A stretch of DNA of 64,000 bases. It comes from Sulfurimonas paralvinellae. Its GTDB lineage: Bacteria > Campylobacterota > Campylobacteria > Campylobacterales > Sulfurimonadaceae. The stretch is from the NCBI RefSeq assembly GCF_014905135.1, contig NZ_CP041406.1, positions 1,736,001 to 1,800,000 on the forward strand, given 5' to 3'. The position numbers were made by a program, and so were the translations under genes. The notes under the pieces are model-generated. The model was not told the DNA's origin and did not search any database. It saw only the letters and a program-made list of their open reading frames with translations. Below are positions 46,729-55,347 of the stretch, in pieces (position 1 is the first letter of the stretch; each line of letters opens with the position of its first letter).

Positions 46729-47525
46729 GCACTACCTCTGTTCAATTTTTTAAACTCGTTAAGTGATATCTTTGAAATCCTGCCTTCTTGATAATGGAGT
46801 CTCAAAGTGTCTTTTGAACTAAATACCTCTTTTTTACCATCAACAATGACATCTATGTAGCCATGGCCGAAATAGAGCAGCCACTCTTTTGAAGGATCAA
46901 GTTCAAATTCACCTTCAAAAGTCTTTTGGTACTTTTTATCGGTAGCGACATCGATATAGCCCATCCATACTTTCGTTCGTGCATTGATCTTCAAGCTGTG
47001 CACAACAGCTTTTGGCTCCGGAATTTTTACAGCTGTTACATTGGCATCAACACTTACTGCAGTTGTATTTTCATCACTTGCATTCTCTTCACTGCTATTT
47101 GTTTCAACAACGATATTTTTCTTGACATCTTGGATGATTTGATGCTCATTAAGAGCATTTTGCATGCTCTCATCTGCCGATTTGGTTGTATAAAAAATAG
47201 CGACAATAAAAAGAATAATGGCAATCACAATATAAATAATGGTCAGATTCTTTTTCTTTGATGAGGGCTTGAAAATAGTCTCATCAGTTATCAAGGCATC
47301 TGAATTATTTTTTTCATCAAAATAGCCTATTCCGCGTGAGCGTGTACTGCTTAAATCTTCGTCATATTCTCTCTCAAGTATAGATACGAAACCAACAAAC
47401 TGTACTTTGCTCAGTCCATCAAAACTTTCATACAGAATTGCCTGTACATGTTCGACCGGAATATGCGTATCTTCATAAATCTTCTGCGCGCCAATATCTT
47501 TCAATCTCTCTAAAGCATCACTCAT
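46722..47525 (-). CDS. RodZ-like single-pass membrane protein
   Basis: A 267-residue protein with the layout of RodZ: a short helical N-terminal domain (ALERLKDIGAQKIYEDTHIP), a linker, one membrane helix at about 93-112 (LTIIYIVIAIILFIVAIFY), and a periplasmic beta-rich C-terminal domain (WLLYFGHGYIDVIVDGKKE). RodZ links cytoplasmic MreB to cell-wall synthesis. The homology is by arrangement, not by clear motif. It overlaps the TrmH gene by 8 bp. Confidence 0.5.
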   Translation of the reverse strand: MSDALERLKDIGAQKIYEDTHIPVEHVQAILYESFDGLSKVQFVGFVSILEREYDEDLSSTRSRGIGYFDEKNNSDALITDETIFKPSSKKKNLTIIYIVIAIILFIVAIFYTTKSADESMQNALNEHQIIQDVKKNIVVETNSSEENASDENTTAVSVDANVTAVKIPEPKAVVHSLKINARTKVWMGYIDVATDKKYQKTFEGEFELDPSKEWLLYFGHGYIDVIVDGKKEVFSSKDTLRLHYQEGRISKISLNEFKKLNRGSAW

Positions 47526-48201
47526 ATCTCATCCTATCCATCAAAATTGCACCTGCCACACTAACATTGAGTGAATCAAAGTCATGTGTCATTTTTATGC
47601 TTACTATCTTGTCGAGCTTTGCACTCACGCGTGAGGTCAGACCTTCTCCCTCGTTGCCAAGAACGAGAACCCTTTTTTTGACAATTTCCGCTTTGCGTAT
47701 ATCTTCACCGCCCATATCCGCGCCATAACTGATGAAACCTGACATTTTCAGATCATTGAGAACATTATGGATATTGTGCTCGACGGCAAAGGGCATATCA
47801 AAAAGTGCTCCGGTACTCGTTCGAAGCAATGGCTCGATATTTAACTTTTTTATACCGCAGGCGATAATGGCATCCACACCCAAAGCATATGCACTTCTAA
47901 CAATAGCACCGATATTGCCGACATCGGTAAGTCCTGCCAAAACAAGTACGAAATCTTTATCAAAAAAATCTTTATAGTTCTGCGGCAGATAATCTTTCAC
48001 CTCAGCCAAAAAGCCTTGATGATTGGCATTTTTGCTCATCTTTACCGCTGCTTCATTTGGTATTCGTTTGATTTCAAAGCCCATTTTCATGAGTCTTGAA
48101 TACTCTTTTTTATCAAGTTCACGCGCCAAATACAGCGTTTTTATTTTCTGCGGGTAGTGATTGATGAGATAGTAAATTGGTTGCTTTGCATAAATTAACA
48201 T
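47518..48201 (-). CDS. SpoU/TrmH-family 2'-O-ribose RNA methyltransferase
   Basis: A 227-residue SPOUT enzyme with the three family motifs: LTDVGNIGAIVRSAYALG, VLVLGNEGEGL and SLNVSVAGAILM. The short N-terminal substrate domain suggests an RlmB-like 23S rRNA methylase. The start MLIYAKQPIYYL fits that subgroup. It is followed downstream by the RodZ-like gene with 8 bp overlap. Confidence 0.87.
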   Translation of the reverse strand: MLIYAKQPIYYLINHYPQKIKTLYLARELDKKEYSRLMKMGFEIKRIPNEAAVKMSKNANHQGFLAEVKDYLPQNYKDFFDKDFVLVLAGLTDVGNIGAIVRSAYALGVDAIIACGIKKLNIEPLLRTSTGALFDMPFAVEHNIHNVLNDLKMSGFISYGADMGGEDIRKAEIVKKRVLVLGNEGEGLTSRVSAKLDKIVSIKMTHDFDSLNVSVAGAILMDRMRYE

Positions 48202-48238
48202 GTAAGTATTTTATCTAAAAAACTGTTACAATGAAAAT

Positions 48239-49054
48239 TTAAATTTCAAGTAAGCGTTGATAGCAGGATTTTGTATTTTCTCCTGTTATTTTTGATATCA
48301 ATTTTGCCTGTACTTTTTTCGGAAGATCAAGAGCCAAAATATCTTTTTCACTCACAGCAGAACTTGCATGGGTATCTCCTGCCTGTATGACAACGACCCA
48401 TTCACCTTTAAAGTTACCGTTGAGCTTTGTTAAGATATCTGCCGCTTCGCCGTGCAGATATGTTTGGTATTTTTTTGTAAGCTCTTTAGCGACAAAAAGT
48501 TCTCTTTGGTCATCAACCTTGTCTATCTCACGCAGCAGTTTTTCTATTCTATGCGGCGATTCATACAAAACGGTCGTATAACCGTTATACATCGCCTCTT
48601 GAAGTTGCTGCTCACGTGAGCTGCCTTTATGATCCAAAAAACCAAAAAAGAGCATCTTTGTCTCTATGAACCCACTTGCGACAAAAGCGGTAAGTACGGC
48701 ATTTGCTCCAGGAAGGACATCATACTCCACATCATTTTCTATACAGTAGCGTATCAATGTCTGTCCGGGATCACTCACACCGGGCATACCGGCATCACTT
48801 GCATAGACAATATTTTGTTCAAAAAAAGATGGTTCTAGTTTTTCAACAAAATCTTGTTCATTGTGAGAGTGAAGTGAAATAAATTCCTGGTTTTCTTTAA
48901 AAGAGGTGTTATAACGTTCTTTGAGGATATTGATGAGTTTCTTTGTGACACGGGTATCTTCACAAAGTAAAATGTCAGCCTCACGCAGAGCTTCAATAGC
49001 TCTAAGCGAGATGTCGCCTATATTTCCAATTGGGGTTGGAACAAGACTAAGCAC
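48239..49054 (-). CDS. rsmI: 16S rRNA (cytidine1402-2'-O)-methyltransferase
   Basis: A 271-residue enzyme of the tetrapyrrole-methylase fold that methylates C1402 near the ribosomal P site. LVPTPIGNIGDISLRAIEAL at the start, SDAGMPGVSDPGQ and YESPHRIEKLL are diagnostic. It follows rpmE by 11 bp. Confidence 0.95.
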   Translation of the reverse strand: MLSLVPTPIGNIGDISLRAIEALREADILLCEDTRVTKKLINILKERYNTSFKENQEFISLHSHNEQDFVEKLEPSFFEQNIVYASDAGMPGVSDPGQTLIRYCIENDVEYDVLPGANAVLTAFVASGFIETKMLFFGFLDHKGSSREQQLQEAMYNGYTTVLYESPHRIEKLLREIDKVDDQRELFVAKELTKKYQTYLHGEAADILTKLNGNFKGEWVVVIQAGDTHASSAVSEKDILALDLPKKVQAKLISKITGENTKSCYQRLLEI

Positions 49055-49065
49055 AAGTTAAAAAA

Positions 49066-49266
49066 TTACTTTTTAGCGTAACGTGCTTTAAATTTCTCGA
49101 TACGTCCGGCAGTATCAACCATACGCTCTTCACCTGTGAAGAATGGGTGACATTCGTTACAGATATCGATTCTCATCTCTGGTTTTTGACTTTTTGTTAC
49201 AAAAGTGTTTCCGCATGCACATGTTACTGTACAATCAACTAATTCTGGGTGAATACCTTTTTTCAT
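49066..49266 (-). CDS. rpmE: 50S ribosomal protein L31
   Basis: A 66-residue ribosomal protein. It keeps the zinc-binding cysteines (CTVTCACG and CNECHPFF), so it is the zinc form used when zinc is plentiful. AAAGGTAAAAGC precedes the ATG. It is transcribed with rsmI from a promoter upstream and has a structured leader. Confidence 0.96.
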   Translation of the reverse strand: MKKGIHPELVDCTVTCACGNTFVTKSQKPEMRIDICNECHPFFTGEERMVDTAGRIEKFKARYAKK

Positions 49267-49316
49267 GCTTTTACCTTTTGCTACACGTCTTGTGTACGTA
49301 TAACTATATATTTTTT

Positions 49317-49338
49317 AATTCCGTATGGGAGCGGAATT
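49317..49338 (-). promoter_or_regulatory. Hairpin in the rpmE leader
   Basis: AATTCCG and CGGAATT pair around an 8-base loop, just after a TATAAT -10 box (minus strand, 49350-49355). The hairpin would start the rpmE mRNA, about 50 bases before its ATG. Several bacterial groups have L31 leader RNAs that autoregulate; whether this is one is open. Confidence 0.4.
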
Positions 49339-49372
49339 TTATGAGGCGGATTATATCCAAGTTTTGCTTAAA

Positions 49373-50044
49373 TTACAAAAGTATTTTTGATGCAACTGCC
49401 AATACAGCTGATTCTGAACGCAATATCATCGGGGTATCGAGTCGAAAGACTTCCTGATCTTCTAAGAACTCTTTCTCATTTTTCGAAAAACCACCTTCAC
49501 AGCCTATGAGCACTGTTTTAAAATCACTCTCGCAGCCGAGTGTTTTTTCTGTAAAGTCAAATACTTTCATATCGGGATTTTGTGACACGAATTCCTGAAG
49601 GGTTTTGCATGTATCAAACTCCATAAGCTCTGTGCGTCCGCACTGTTGATTGGAAGCTTCGATTATTCGCTCAAAACGCTTAAAGTCAGGTTTGAAATTT
49701 TTCTGTGAACGTTCACAGTAGATAAAAGTAATCTTTTTCACCCCTGCTTCGTTTAGTGATGCAAGGACTTTCTCTACCGATTTGTTATCAATGACACACC
49801 AGCCGATGTGCAGCTCTTTTTTTGCTTTTATCTCAACTATCTCGGAGTTGATCAGCTCAAAATCTACACTTCTTGGCTCTATGCTGTTCAGTCTATAACG
49901 ATGCAGTGTCTTTATATCTTCTTTATTGCGAAAGCCAAGTTCATCACCGACAGTATGACGGCGAACTTTAATGAGATACTTGAAATCTTCTCCCTTTATT
50001 ACGAGCCTCTGACTGCCTGCTTTTTCATTGAAGAGATAGATCAT
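49373..50044 (-). CDS. rsmE: 16S rRNA (uracil1498-N3)-methyltransferase
   Basis: A 223-residue SPOUT methyltransferase that modifies U1498. ERSQKNFKPDFKRFERIIEASNQQCGR and IGCEGGFSKNEKEFL with LGSxILR-like LRSESAVLAVASK are the family motifs. The gene starts one base after the stop of the small membrane-protein gene. Confidence 0.92.
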   Translation of the reverse strand: MIYLFNEKAGSQRLVIKGEDFKYLIKVRRHTVGDELGFRNKEDIKTLHRYRLNSIEPRSVDFELINSEIVEIKAKKELHIGWCVIDNKSVEKVLASLNEAGVKKITFIYCERSQKNFKPDFKRFERIIEASNQQCGRTELMEFDTCKTLQEFVSQNPDMKVFDFTEKTLGCESDFKTVLIGCEGGFSKNEKEFLEDQEVFRLDTPMILRSESAVLAVASKILL

Positions 50045-50045
50045 T

Positions 50046-50459
50046 TTAAACGAACCACATCCAGAGTGACATCAAAAGCACCAAAATGAACTCTGCTTGT
50101 AAAATTGTACGTCCAAAAGGTTTATAGACATTAAAAGCATTCTCTTTTTTCGTACTGAGATACTTTAAAGCTTTCAAACGTTTTGCTTCCAATACGATCA
50201 AAACAATTCCAAGAATTATCATCGCGATATTTTCTACACTGAATTCAAGATGCTTCGCCGCCATCATTACAACCCCTGTAAAGAGCAGTGAACCAAGCAC
50301 TGTTATCTCCAAAGGCACCCAATAAAGTGAGTTTGCTCTTTTATATTTCGCCAGATCCTCTGAAGAGATCAAAATAAATAAATTGATAAAAATCATTACC
50401 AAAACCGCAATCGCACTCCAACTATGTAGGGCTAAACCCATATTATACATTTCATTCAT
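50046..50459 (-). CDS. Four-helix membrane protein of unknown function
   Basis: A 137-residue inner-membrane protein with about four helices (AIAVLVMIFINLFILI, EITVLGSLLFTGVVMMAA, NIAMIILGIVLIVLEA, LQAEFILVLLMSLWMW). Not recognised. The -10 box ends six bases before the first ATG, so the mRNA may be leaderless from 50459; Met4 and Met7 are alternatives. Confidence 0.65.
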   Translation of the reverse strand: MNEMYNMGLALHSWSAIAVLVMIFINLFILISSEDLAKYKRANSLYWVPLEITVLGSLLFTGVVMMAAKHLEFSVENIAMIILGIVLIVLEAKRLKALKYLSTKKENAFNVYKPFGRTILQAEFILVLLMSLWMWFV

Positions 50460-50465
50460 AACGAA

Positions 50466-50478
50466 ATTATATTATAAT
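50466..50478. promoter_or_regulatory. Overlapping divergent -10 boxes
   Basis: ATTATA at 50466-50471 (TATAAT on minus) and TATAAT at 50473-50478 (plus) lie side by side. They serve the small membrane-protein gene and moeA in opposite directions, so the two genes probably compete for polymerase. Confidence 0.45.
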
Positions 50479-50506
50479 ATGCTAACGAAAGAAAGGGTTG
50501 CACAAA

Positions 50507-51724
50507 ATGGCAGTTACAATTGAAAAAGCACTTGAATTAATCTATACAAATACAAAACCAAAATCTTTAAAAATCATACCCATCGAAGAGGCTCTTGGCT
50601 ACATTCTTGCCGAGGATATCACAGCGGTACACAATCTACCGCCTTATGACAACTCTGCAATGGACGGTTACGCCGTTAAAATAGAAGACAGCGGTAAATG
50701 TGTTACAGTGCACTGCACAATTTTTGCAGGCGATGACTTTAAAGGCGAGCTATCTTGCGGTGAAGCAATAAAGATTATGACAGGAGCGCGTATTCCGCTG
50801 GGAACACAGTGCATCGTTCCCATAGAAGATACTCAAATTTGCGATGGCGGCGTAAAACTGCCTGAGAACCTGACAATAAGCAAACATATCCGTTTTGCAG
50901 GTGAAGATATTAAAAAAGGGCAGAAACTCTTAAGCAGAGGAGATAAAATTGACGCTCACCAGATCACACTCTTAGCTTCACAGGGGATCAGCCATATAAA
51001 AGTCTATAAAAAACCACGTATAGCACTCTTTGCATCAGGAAATGAGCTGAAGATGCACTTTGAGCAGGTAGAAGAGTATCAACTCTACAACACTAACACG
51101 CCGACACTGCTCGCACGTGCCAAAGAGTTGAGATGTGAAGTTGAGTTCATCGGCACTGCTGTTGACACACTTGATGATATACATACCCACATAAAAAGTG
51201 CACTTGATTGTGACATTATCATTACAAGCGGCGGTGTGAGTGTCGGCGATGCCGATTTTACAAAAGAGGCCTTTGGAAACTTCGGCTATGAGATACTCTT
51301 TGACAAAGTAGAGATAAAACCGGGAAAACCAACTACCGTTGGTAAAATAGGCGATAAAATGATACTCAATCTTCCTGGAAATCCACTTGCAGCAGCACTG
51401 AATTTTGAGCTTTTTGGACGCAGTATCATCTATGCTATGAGTGGAGCAAAAGCAAAGTTCATCAATCCAATAAGAGCAAAAATGAAAAATGACTTTCAGC
51501 TGCGTCCCGGCAGACGATCTGTCATTCCGGGATATTTTGACGGAGAATTTTTCACTGTTTGTGAGCAATATGCACCAGGGATGATCTCACCTCTTGCTCA
51601 GGCAAACAGTTTTATCATCGCAAGCCAGACATGTGATTTTATCAAAGAAGGAAGCAGTGTGAAAATCATTTCAACAAAATTCAGTTTTACTGCTAAGGAG
51701 TTTCAAGAACTTGTCACTCCTTAA
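50507..51724 (+). CDS. moeA: Molybdopterin molybdenumtransferase MoeA
   Basis: A 405-residue enzyme that inserts molybdate into adenylylated molybdopterin. NSAMDGYAVK, ITSGGVSVGDADF and LPGNPLAAALNF are the family's active-site motifs. I chose ATG 50507 with GAAAGGG nine bases before; the TTG at 50498 abuts that site. It is convergent with queD, 10 bp apart, near moaA and the molybdoenzyme genes. Confidence 0.94.
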   Translation: MAVTIEKALELIYTNTKPKSLKIIPIEEALGYILAEDITAVHNLPPYDNSAMDGYAVKIEDSGKCVTVHCTIFAGDDFKGELSCGEAIKIMTGARIPLGTQCIVPIEDTQICDGGVKLPENLTISKHIRFAGEDIKKGQKLLSRGDKIDAHQITLLASQGISHIKVYKKPRIALFASGNELKMHFEQVEEYQLYNTNTPTLLARAKELRCEVEFIGTAVDTLDDIHTHIKSALDCDIIITSGGVSVGDADFTKEAFGNFGYEILFDKVEIKPGKPTTVGKIGDKMILNLPGNPLAAALNFELFGRSIIYAMSGAKAKFINPIRAKMKNDFQLRPGRRSVIPGYFDGEFFTVCEQYAPGMISPLAQANSFIIASQTCDFIKEGSSVKIISTKFSFTAKEFQELVTP

Positions 51725-51733
51725 AAGAAATTT

Positions 51734-52315
51734 TTAAACAGAATCAGGATTGACAAAAGTCTCCTCATTTAAAATCTTTTCCCACAATCTTCTATCTTTA
51801 AAATCCTCTTTGACCTGTGGAGAAAAATCTATCTCACAAAGATTGATGTCACCCATCTCTTTGGAGTAGGCATCAGCTTCAAAACACTGTGCATAGCCTG
51901 TATCTGTTTCATGGACAATGACAGAGTGCAGTTTCACCTCTTTTTCTCCATTTATTTTAGAGGTAAGACCAAGCAGTTTGTCTATCATAACAAAAATAAC
52001 ACGTGAGAACTGTTCTGCAGAAGGAGAAACCGGAAGTTCAACCCAACGTGCAGAGTGTTTTTTCATATCACGCAGATACTCTGCATCATCCTCACGCCAC
52101 AATGCAATCGCATGATCAAAACTCTCAACAAGATCTTTCATGTTCTGTTTCATCAGACCAAAATCATAAACCATCTGACCATTGTCCAAAAAATTTGATT
52201 CAAAAAGGATCTCAACTTTATAGGAGTGCCCATGGACAGAACTTCTGCATTTTACTGTCGAGCATCTACGAACTACGTGAGCGTTTTCAAATTTGAATAA
52301 TTTTCTGATTATCAT
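51734..52315 (-). CDS. queD: 6-carboxy-5,6,7,8-tetrahydropterin synthase-like protein
   Basis: A 193-residue enzyme of the PTPS/QueD family, which makes the pterin precursor of queuosine. Catalytic and zinc residues are in CRSSVHGHSYKVEI, FESFDHAIAL-like DHAIALW and the C-terminal HETDTGYAQC. It is longer than E. coli QueD by about 70 residues, mainly at the C-terminus. It follows queE after a 113-bp gap that holds the conserved hairpin element. GGAGAGAAGT precedes the ATG. Confidence 0.88.
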   Translation of the reverse strand: MIIRKLFKFENAHVVRRCSTVKCRSSVHGHSYKVEILFESNFLDNGQMVYDFGLMKQNMKDLVESFDHAIALWREDDAEYLRDMKKHSARWVELPVSPSAEQFSRVIFVMIDKLLGLTSKINGEKEVKLHSVIVHETDTGYAQCFEADAYSKEMGDINLCEIDFSPQVKEDFKDRRLWEKILNEETFVNPDSV

Positions 52316-52338
52316 ACTTCTCTCCTTAAGAGTTTTCC

Positions 52339-52416
52339 CATTGTTTTGTAAGATTATTTATAAGGCTCAGACCAGCGGGGAGGATTTGTCCTTGTAAATA
52401 AGCTTACAAAACGATG
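52339..52416. ncRNA. Conserved hairpin element, copy B
   Basis: A 27-bp stem (52339-52365 with 52390-52416) with one A-G mismatch and two G-U pairs on the plus-strand RNA. Its loop is CTCAGACC, AGC, then GGGGAGGATTTGT, almost the same as in copy A at 42475-42547. It lies between queE and queD, 23 bp before the queD ATG. The stems of the two copies differ in sequence, so pairing and the loop seem to be what is kept. Confidence 0.6.
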
Positions 52417-52428
52417 TCAGCAAGAACT

Positions 52429-53187
52429 CTACACTCCTTTATTCGCATCCCAGATACGTATATGCAGTCTGTCGCTAAAATTGTAGCCTTTTGCCTTGCA
52501 AAACTCTATAAGCGGCTCAGTATTGGCTTCAACTTCTGCTTTTGTACCGCCAACAGGCATGCAGTAGACCTTTGTTTTTGGTGAATGGATCCGGATGCTT
52601 TCTATCTCATCTTCGAGTGCCAGATCGATAGAGTCTCTATCTATGGAAAACTTAAAAAAAGCATCTTTTGCATTTGAGGCAATATTGTAAATGACATCTC
52701 CGCGAATACGTTTGGAAAGAGGCTCTTTTGAATTGGCAAGTTTTACCGACAAAGCGAATACACACTCTTTATAGACCGGATAGTGCTCAAAATCAATATT
52801 TAGCGAACCGTTCGTCTCAAATGTCACCTGATGCCCTCTGGCAATCAAAAGCTCAAGGAAAGTCACAAAGACTTCATCATTGGCATATATCAAAGGCTCG
52901 CCACCGGTCAGGACAATATCTACAGCACATGGCAGATCATAAAGTTCCAAAACACTTAAGAGTTCCTGCGGCTTTGTGATTGGTATCCAAGTATGGGAAA
53001 AATGTTCTTTATTGACAGCATAGACAGTATCGCAACCAAGGACCTCAACGCCGTCATCCGCTTTTTCAATACAGCCAAAACCCTCACAACGCATATTACA
53101 TCCGCCAAAACGAAAAAAAAGTGAAGGAGTACCTACATATTTTCCTTCGCCCTGAATGGAGTAAAAATGTTCAACGAGATAGACCAT
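52429..53187 (-). CDS. queE: 7-carboxy-7-deazaguanine synthase with an unusual cluster motif
   Basis: A 252-residue radical SAM enzyme that makes the deazaguanine core of queuosine. YSIQGEGKYVGTPS and GGEPLIY are typical of QueE. The cluster region is unusual: Cys30, Cys34, then an insert with Cys39, and Cys52 in CDTVYAV, whereas common QueE proteins read C-x3-C-x2-C-D-T. The third ligand is therefore displaced by an insertion of about 15 residues. It lies between moaA and queD. Confidence 0.88.
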   Translation of the reverse strand: MVYLVEHFYSIQGEGKYVGTPSLFFRFGGCNMRCEGFGCIEKADDGVEVLGCDTVYAVNKEHFSHTWIPITKPQELLSVLELYDLPCAVDIVLTGGEPLIYANDEVFVTFLELLIARGHQVTFETNGSLNIDFEHYPVYKECVFALSVKLANSKEPLSKRIRGDVIYNIASNAKDAFFKFSIDRDSIDLALEDEIESIRIHSPKTKVYCMPVGGTKAEVEANTEPLIEFCKAKGYNFSDRLHIRIWDANKGV

Positions 53188-53196
53188 TATGCTGTA

Positions 53197-54162
53197 TCAT
53201 CCACCGGTTTCATAAAATGCACGGGTAGATACTTCATCATCTTCTCCGCCCCAGCGGTTTTTCTCTGGTTTTGTACGGACGACTTCTTTGAGTACAGCTG
53301 CCGCTCCTTTAATATCACCCCGCTTGACAGACTCTGCAATGCTCATCGCTTCATCAAAATAGAGGCATGGAATAAGCTGTCCTTCCGCTGTCAATCTAAT
53401 ACGGTTACACTGCTTGCAAAAGTCATCTCCATAGGGCTCGATAATCCCGAATCTGTATCCATCATCCATTTTATAATACTTCGCCGGAGAAGCTCCATCA
53501 TAGCCCTCAGAGACAAAACTGTACTTTTTGGAAAGTTCATCTAAAGCTTCTTGTCCGCTTAGTTTCGAAATGCCCGCCTTTGCGTAAGCATTTTCCATAT
53601 ACTCTATAAAACGTACCGTAATATCACGAGCTTTGCAATATTCCAAAACATCTGAAATCTCATCAGCATTCATACCCTTCATAGGCACCATATTCGCTTT
53701 TACTTTCAGTCCTACTTTGAGTGCTTCATCGACACCTTCGAGTACATTTTTCAAGACATCTTTACCCGCAATTGCCTGTGCGACTTCCGGCTTCAAAGTA
53801 TCTATACTTACGTTTATTCGCTTAAGTCCGGCATCTTTTAGCTTCTGTGCCGTTCCTTTGAGTAAAAATGCATTGGTTGTCATTGCCAGATCAACATCGG
53901 GTGCATAGTCATAGATCATTTTAATGAACTTATCAAGGTCCTCACGCAGAAGCGGTTCTCCACCTGTTATACGAATCTTCTTGACACCTTCATCAATGGC
54001 TACTTTCATAAATTCAAAAAGTTCTTCAAATGAGAGCAGATTCTCTTTTGGCACCCATGAAAAAGGTTTTTCCGGCATACAGTACTGGCATCTGAAGTTA
54101 CATCTCTCTGTCACCGAAACACGAATATAATCGACGACTCTGTCATAGCTGTCTATGAGCAT
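53197..54162 (-). CDS. moaA: GTP 3',8-cyclase
   Basis: A 321-residue radical SAM enzyme, the first step of molybdenum cofactor synthesis. The N-terminal cluster is [17 protein letters not shown] binds SAM, and a second cluster is [18 protein letters not shown]. The usual C-terminal Gly-Gly is present as ETGG. It is followed by queE after 9 bp, so pterin and molybdenum-cofactor genes are clustered with moeA. Confidence 0.95.
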   Translation of the reverse strand: MLIDSYDRVVDYIRVSVTERCNFRCQYCMPEKPFSWVPKENLLSFEELFEFMKVAIDEGVKKIRITGGEPLLREDLDKFIKMIYDYAPDVDLAMTTNAFLLKGTAQKLKDAGLKRINVSIDTLKPEVAQAIAGKDVLKNVLEGVDEALKVGLKVKANMVPMKGMNADEISDVLEYCKARDITVRFIEYMENAYAKAGISKLSGQEALDELSKKYSFVSEGYDGASPAKYYKMDDGYRFGIIEPYGDDFCKQCNRIRLTAEGQLIPCLYFDEAMSIAESVKRGDIKGAAAVLKEVVRTKPEKNRWGGEDDEVSTRAFYETGG

Positions 54163-54216
54163 ATATTTTCCTATTGTTTATTATTTGTATTATATCCGCT
54201 CTAGTTGAAATTTGCT

Positions 54217-54735
54217 TTACTCACCTTCAAGCGGATCATAGTAAAAGGTTGTTTCACCCTCTTTATTTTGAGGTTCAGATTTTTTTTCTACTTTTTGTGT
54301 TGCTCCTGGTTTTTCATCTTTCTCATCTACATACAAAGGAGTATTTTTTACATTATCACCGATTGACTCTTGGATTATATGGATGATTTCCATTTTGCCA
54401 TGGCTGTCTTTTTGAACACGCAGATAGTAATTCTTCGAAGATTTCAGCTGCATCGTAACCGCTGCTTTTTCATTACCGTGGTGTATCTCTATTGTTGTAG
54501 TTCCCGGCTTTATTCCAAATCGTGTTTTATATCCCGGCATTAAAGATATCTCTGTATCTTCTCCATTGATATAGACCTCATACTTTTCATTAGAATCCAT
54601 ATCTTTATCGAGATAGATATAGACTACTCCACCCTGGTAAAAGATGCTCTCTTCTTCAAATCCAACTTCCACATTCGAACATGAAACAAAAAATAGCGAC
54701 ATCATTGCTGCAATCAACAAATATATTTTTTTCAT
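54217..54735 (-). CDS. Lipoprotein of unknown function
   Basis: A 172-residue protein with a lipobox (FFVSC). The body has beta-rich segments (YIYLDKDMDSNEKYEVYING, KTRFGIKPGTTTIEI) like PEGA/DUF2846-type lipoproteins, then an acidic and Lys-rich tail that is likely disordered. It probably sits in a membrane facing the periplasm. Confidence 0.65.
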   Translation of the reverse strand: MKKIYLLIAAMMSLFFVSCSNVEVGFEEESIFYQGGVVYIYLDKDMDSNEKYEVYINGEDTEISLMPGYKTRFGIKPGTTTIEIHHGNEKAAVTMQLKSSKNYYLRVQKDSHGKMEIIHIIQESIGDNVKNTPLYVDEKDEKPGATQKVEKKSEPQNKEGETTFYYDPLEGE

Positions 54736-54781
54736 ATTAACCCCTTTATATAAAAGCCATTATACTCAAAGATGGAAAATA

Positions 54782-55267
54782 TTAAACGCTTAACGGTTTA
54801 TCGACACTTATTTCTATTGTAGAGCAGATGATATCATGCAGTGCTTTTTTATCTTTGCGATAAAAAGGAGTTAAAAGTCCAAGCAAAATTGTTGCCGAAA
54901 ACAAAAAAGCTATAAAACGGACAAATGCGCGAATGAAGCTGATATTTTCATGTGTTGTATCATCCACGACTTTAATATCATAGGCTTTTTTACCCGGAGT
55001 TTGCCCAAATTTGGAAATTAAAAGTGCATAGATGAGGGCATAGAGTGTCACACCCAAAAACGGTGCCCACTGAGAAGATTGAAACGCCTCTTTACTGCCC
55101 ATGACTACATAGGTGATAAAATAGAGTATAGGGGCATATATCATAAACATATCAGTAATGAGCGCCTTGATACGATCGGGATACGAGGCATAACGTATCT
55201 GTGTTTTATTTTTTTCTTGAAGTTGTTGTTTGCGTTTTTTATTTTTTTTAATATCTCTGAATCTCAT
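54782..55267 (-). CDS. RDD family membrane protein
   Basis: A 161-residue inner-membrane protein with the RDD signature near the first helix (SYPDRIKALITDMFMIY) and GQTPGKKAYDIKVVD between helices. Some RDD proteins are sodium or proton antiporters, but function here is not shown. I chose the ATG at 55267 (MRFRDIKKNKKRKQQ) because upstream sequence overlaps the petC terminator hairpin and end. Confidence 0.75.
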   Translation of the reverse strand: MRFRDIKKNKKRKQQLQEKNKTQIRYASYPDRIKALITDMFMIYAPILYFITYVVMGSKEAFQSSQWAPFLGVTLYALIYALLISKFGQTPGKKAYDIKVVDDTTHENISFIRAFVRFIAFLFSATILLGLLTPFYRKDKKALHDIICSTIEISVDKPLSV

Positions 55268-55315
55268 AAAAAAGATTGTAACGAAGTTTTTCTTTAAGGG
55301 GAGTAATGTAGAGGA

Positions 55316-55339
55316 GCAAAAGGGAAAATTCCCTTTTGC
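55316..55339 (-). terminator. Hairpin after petC
   Basis: GCAAAAGGGAA and TTCCCTTTTGC form a perfect 11-bp inverted repeat with a two-base centre, 9 bp after the petC stop codon on the minus strand. No long T-run follows. It probably ends or protects the petABC message. Confidence 0.6.
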
Positions 55340-55347
55340 GTGAGTTG

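Noticed and set aside
42475-52416. The two hairpins as MITEs or integron attC sites
   Set aside because: Mobile palindromes share their arms; here the arms differ and the loop is conserved. The attC end motifs are absent.
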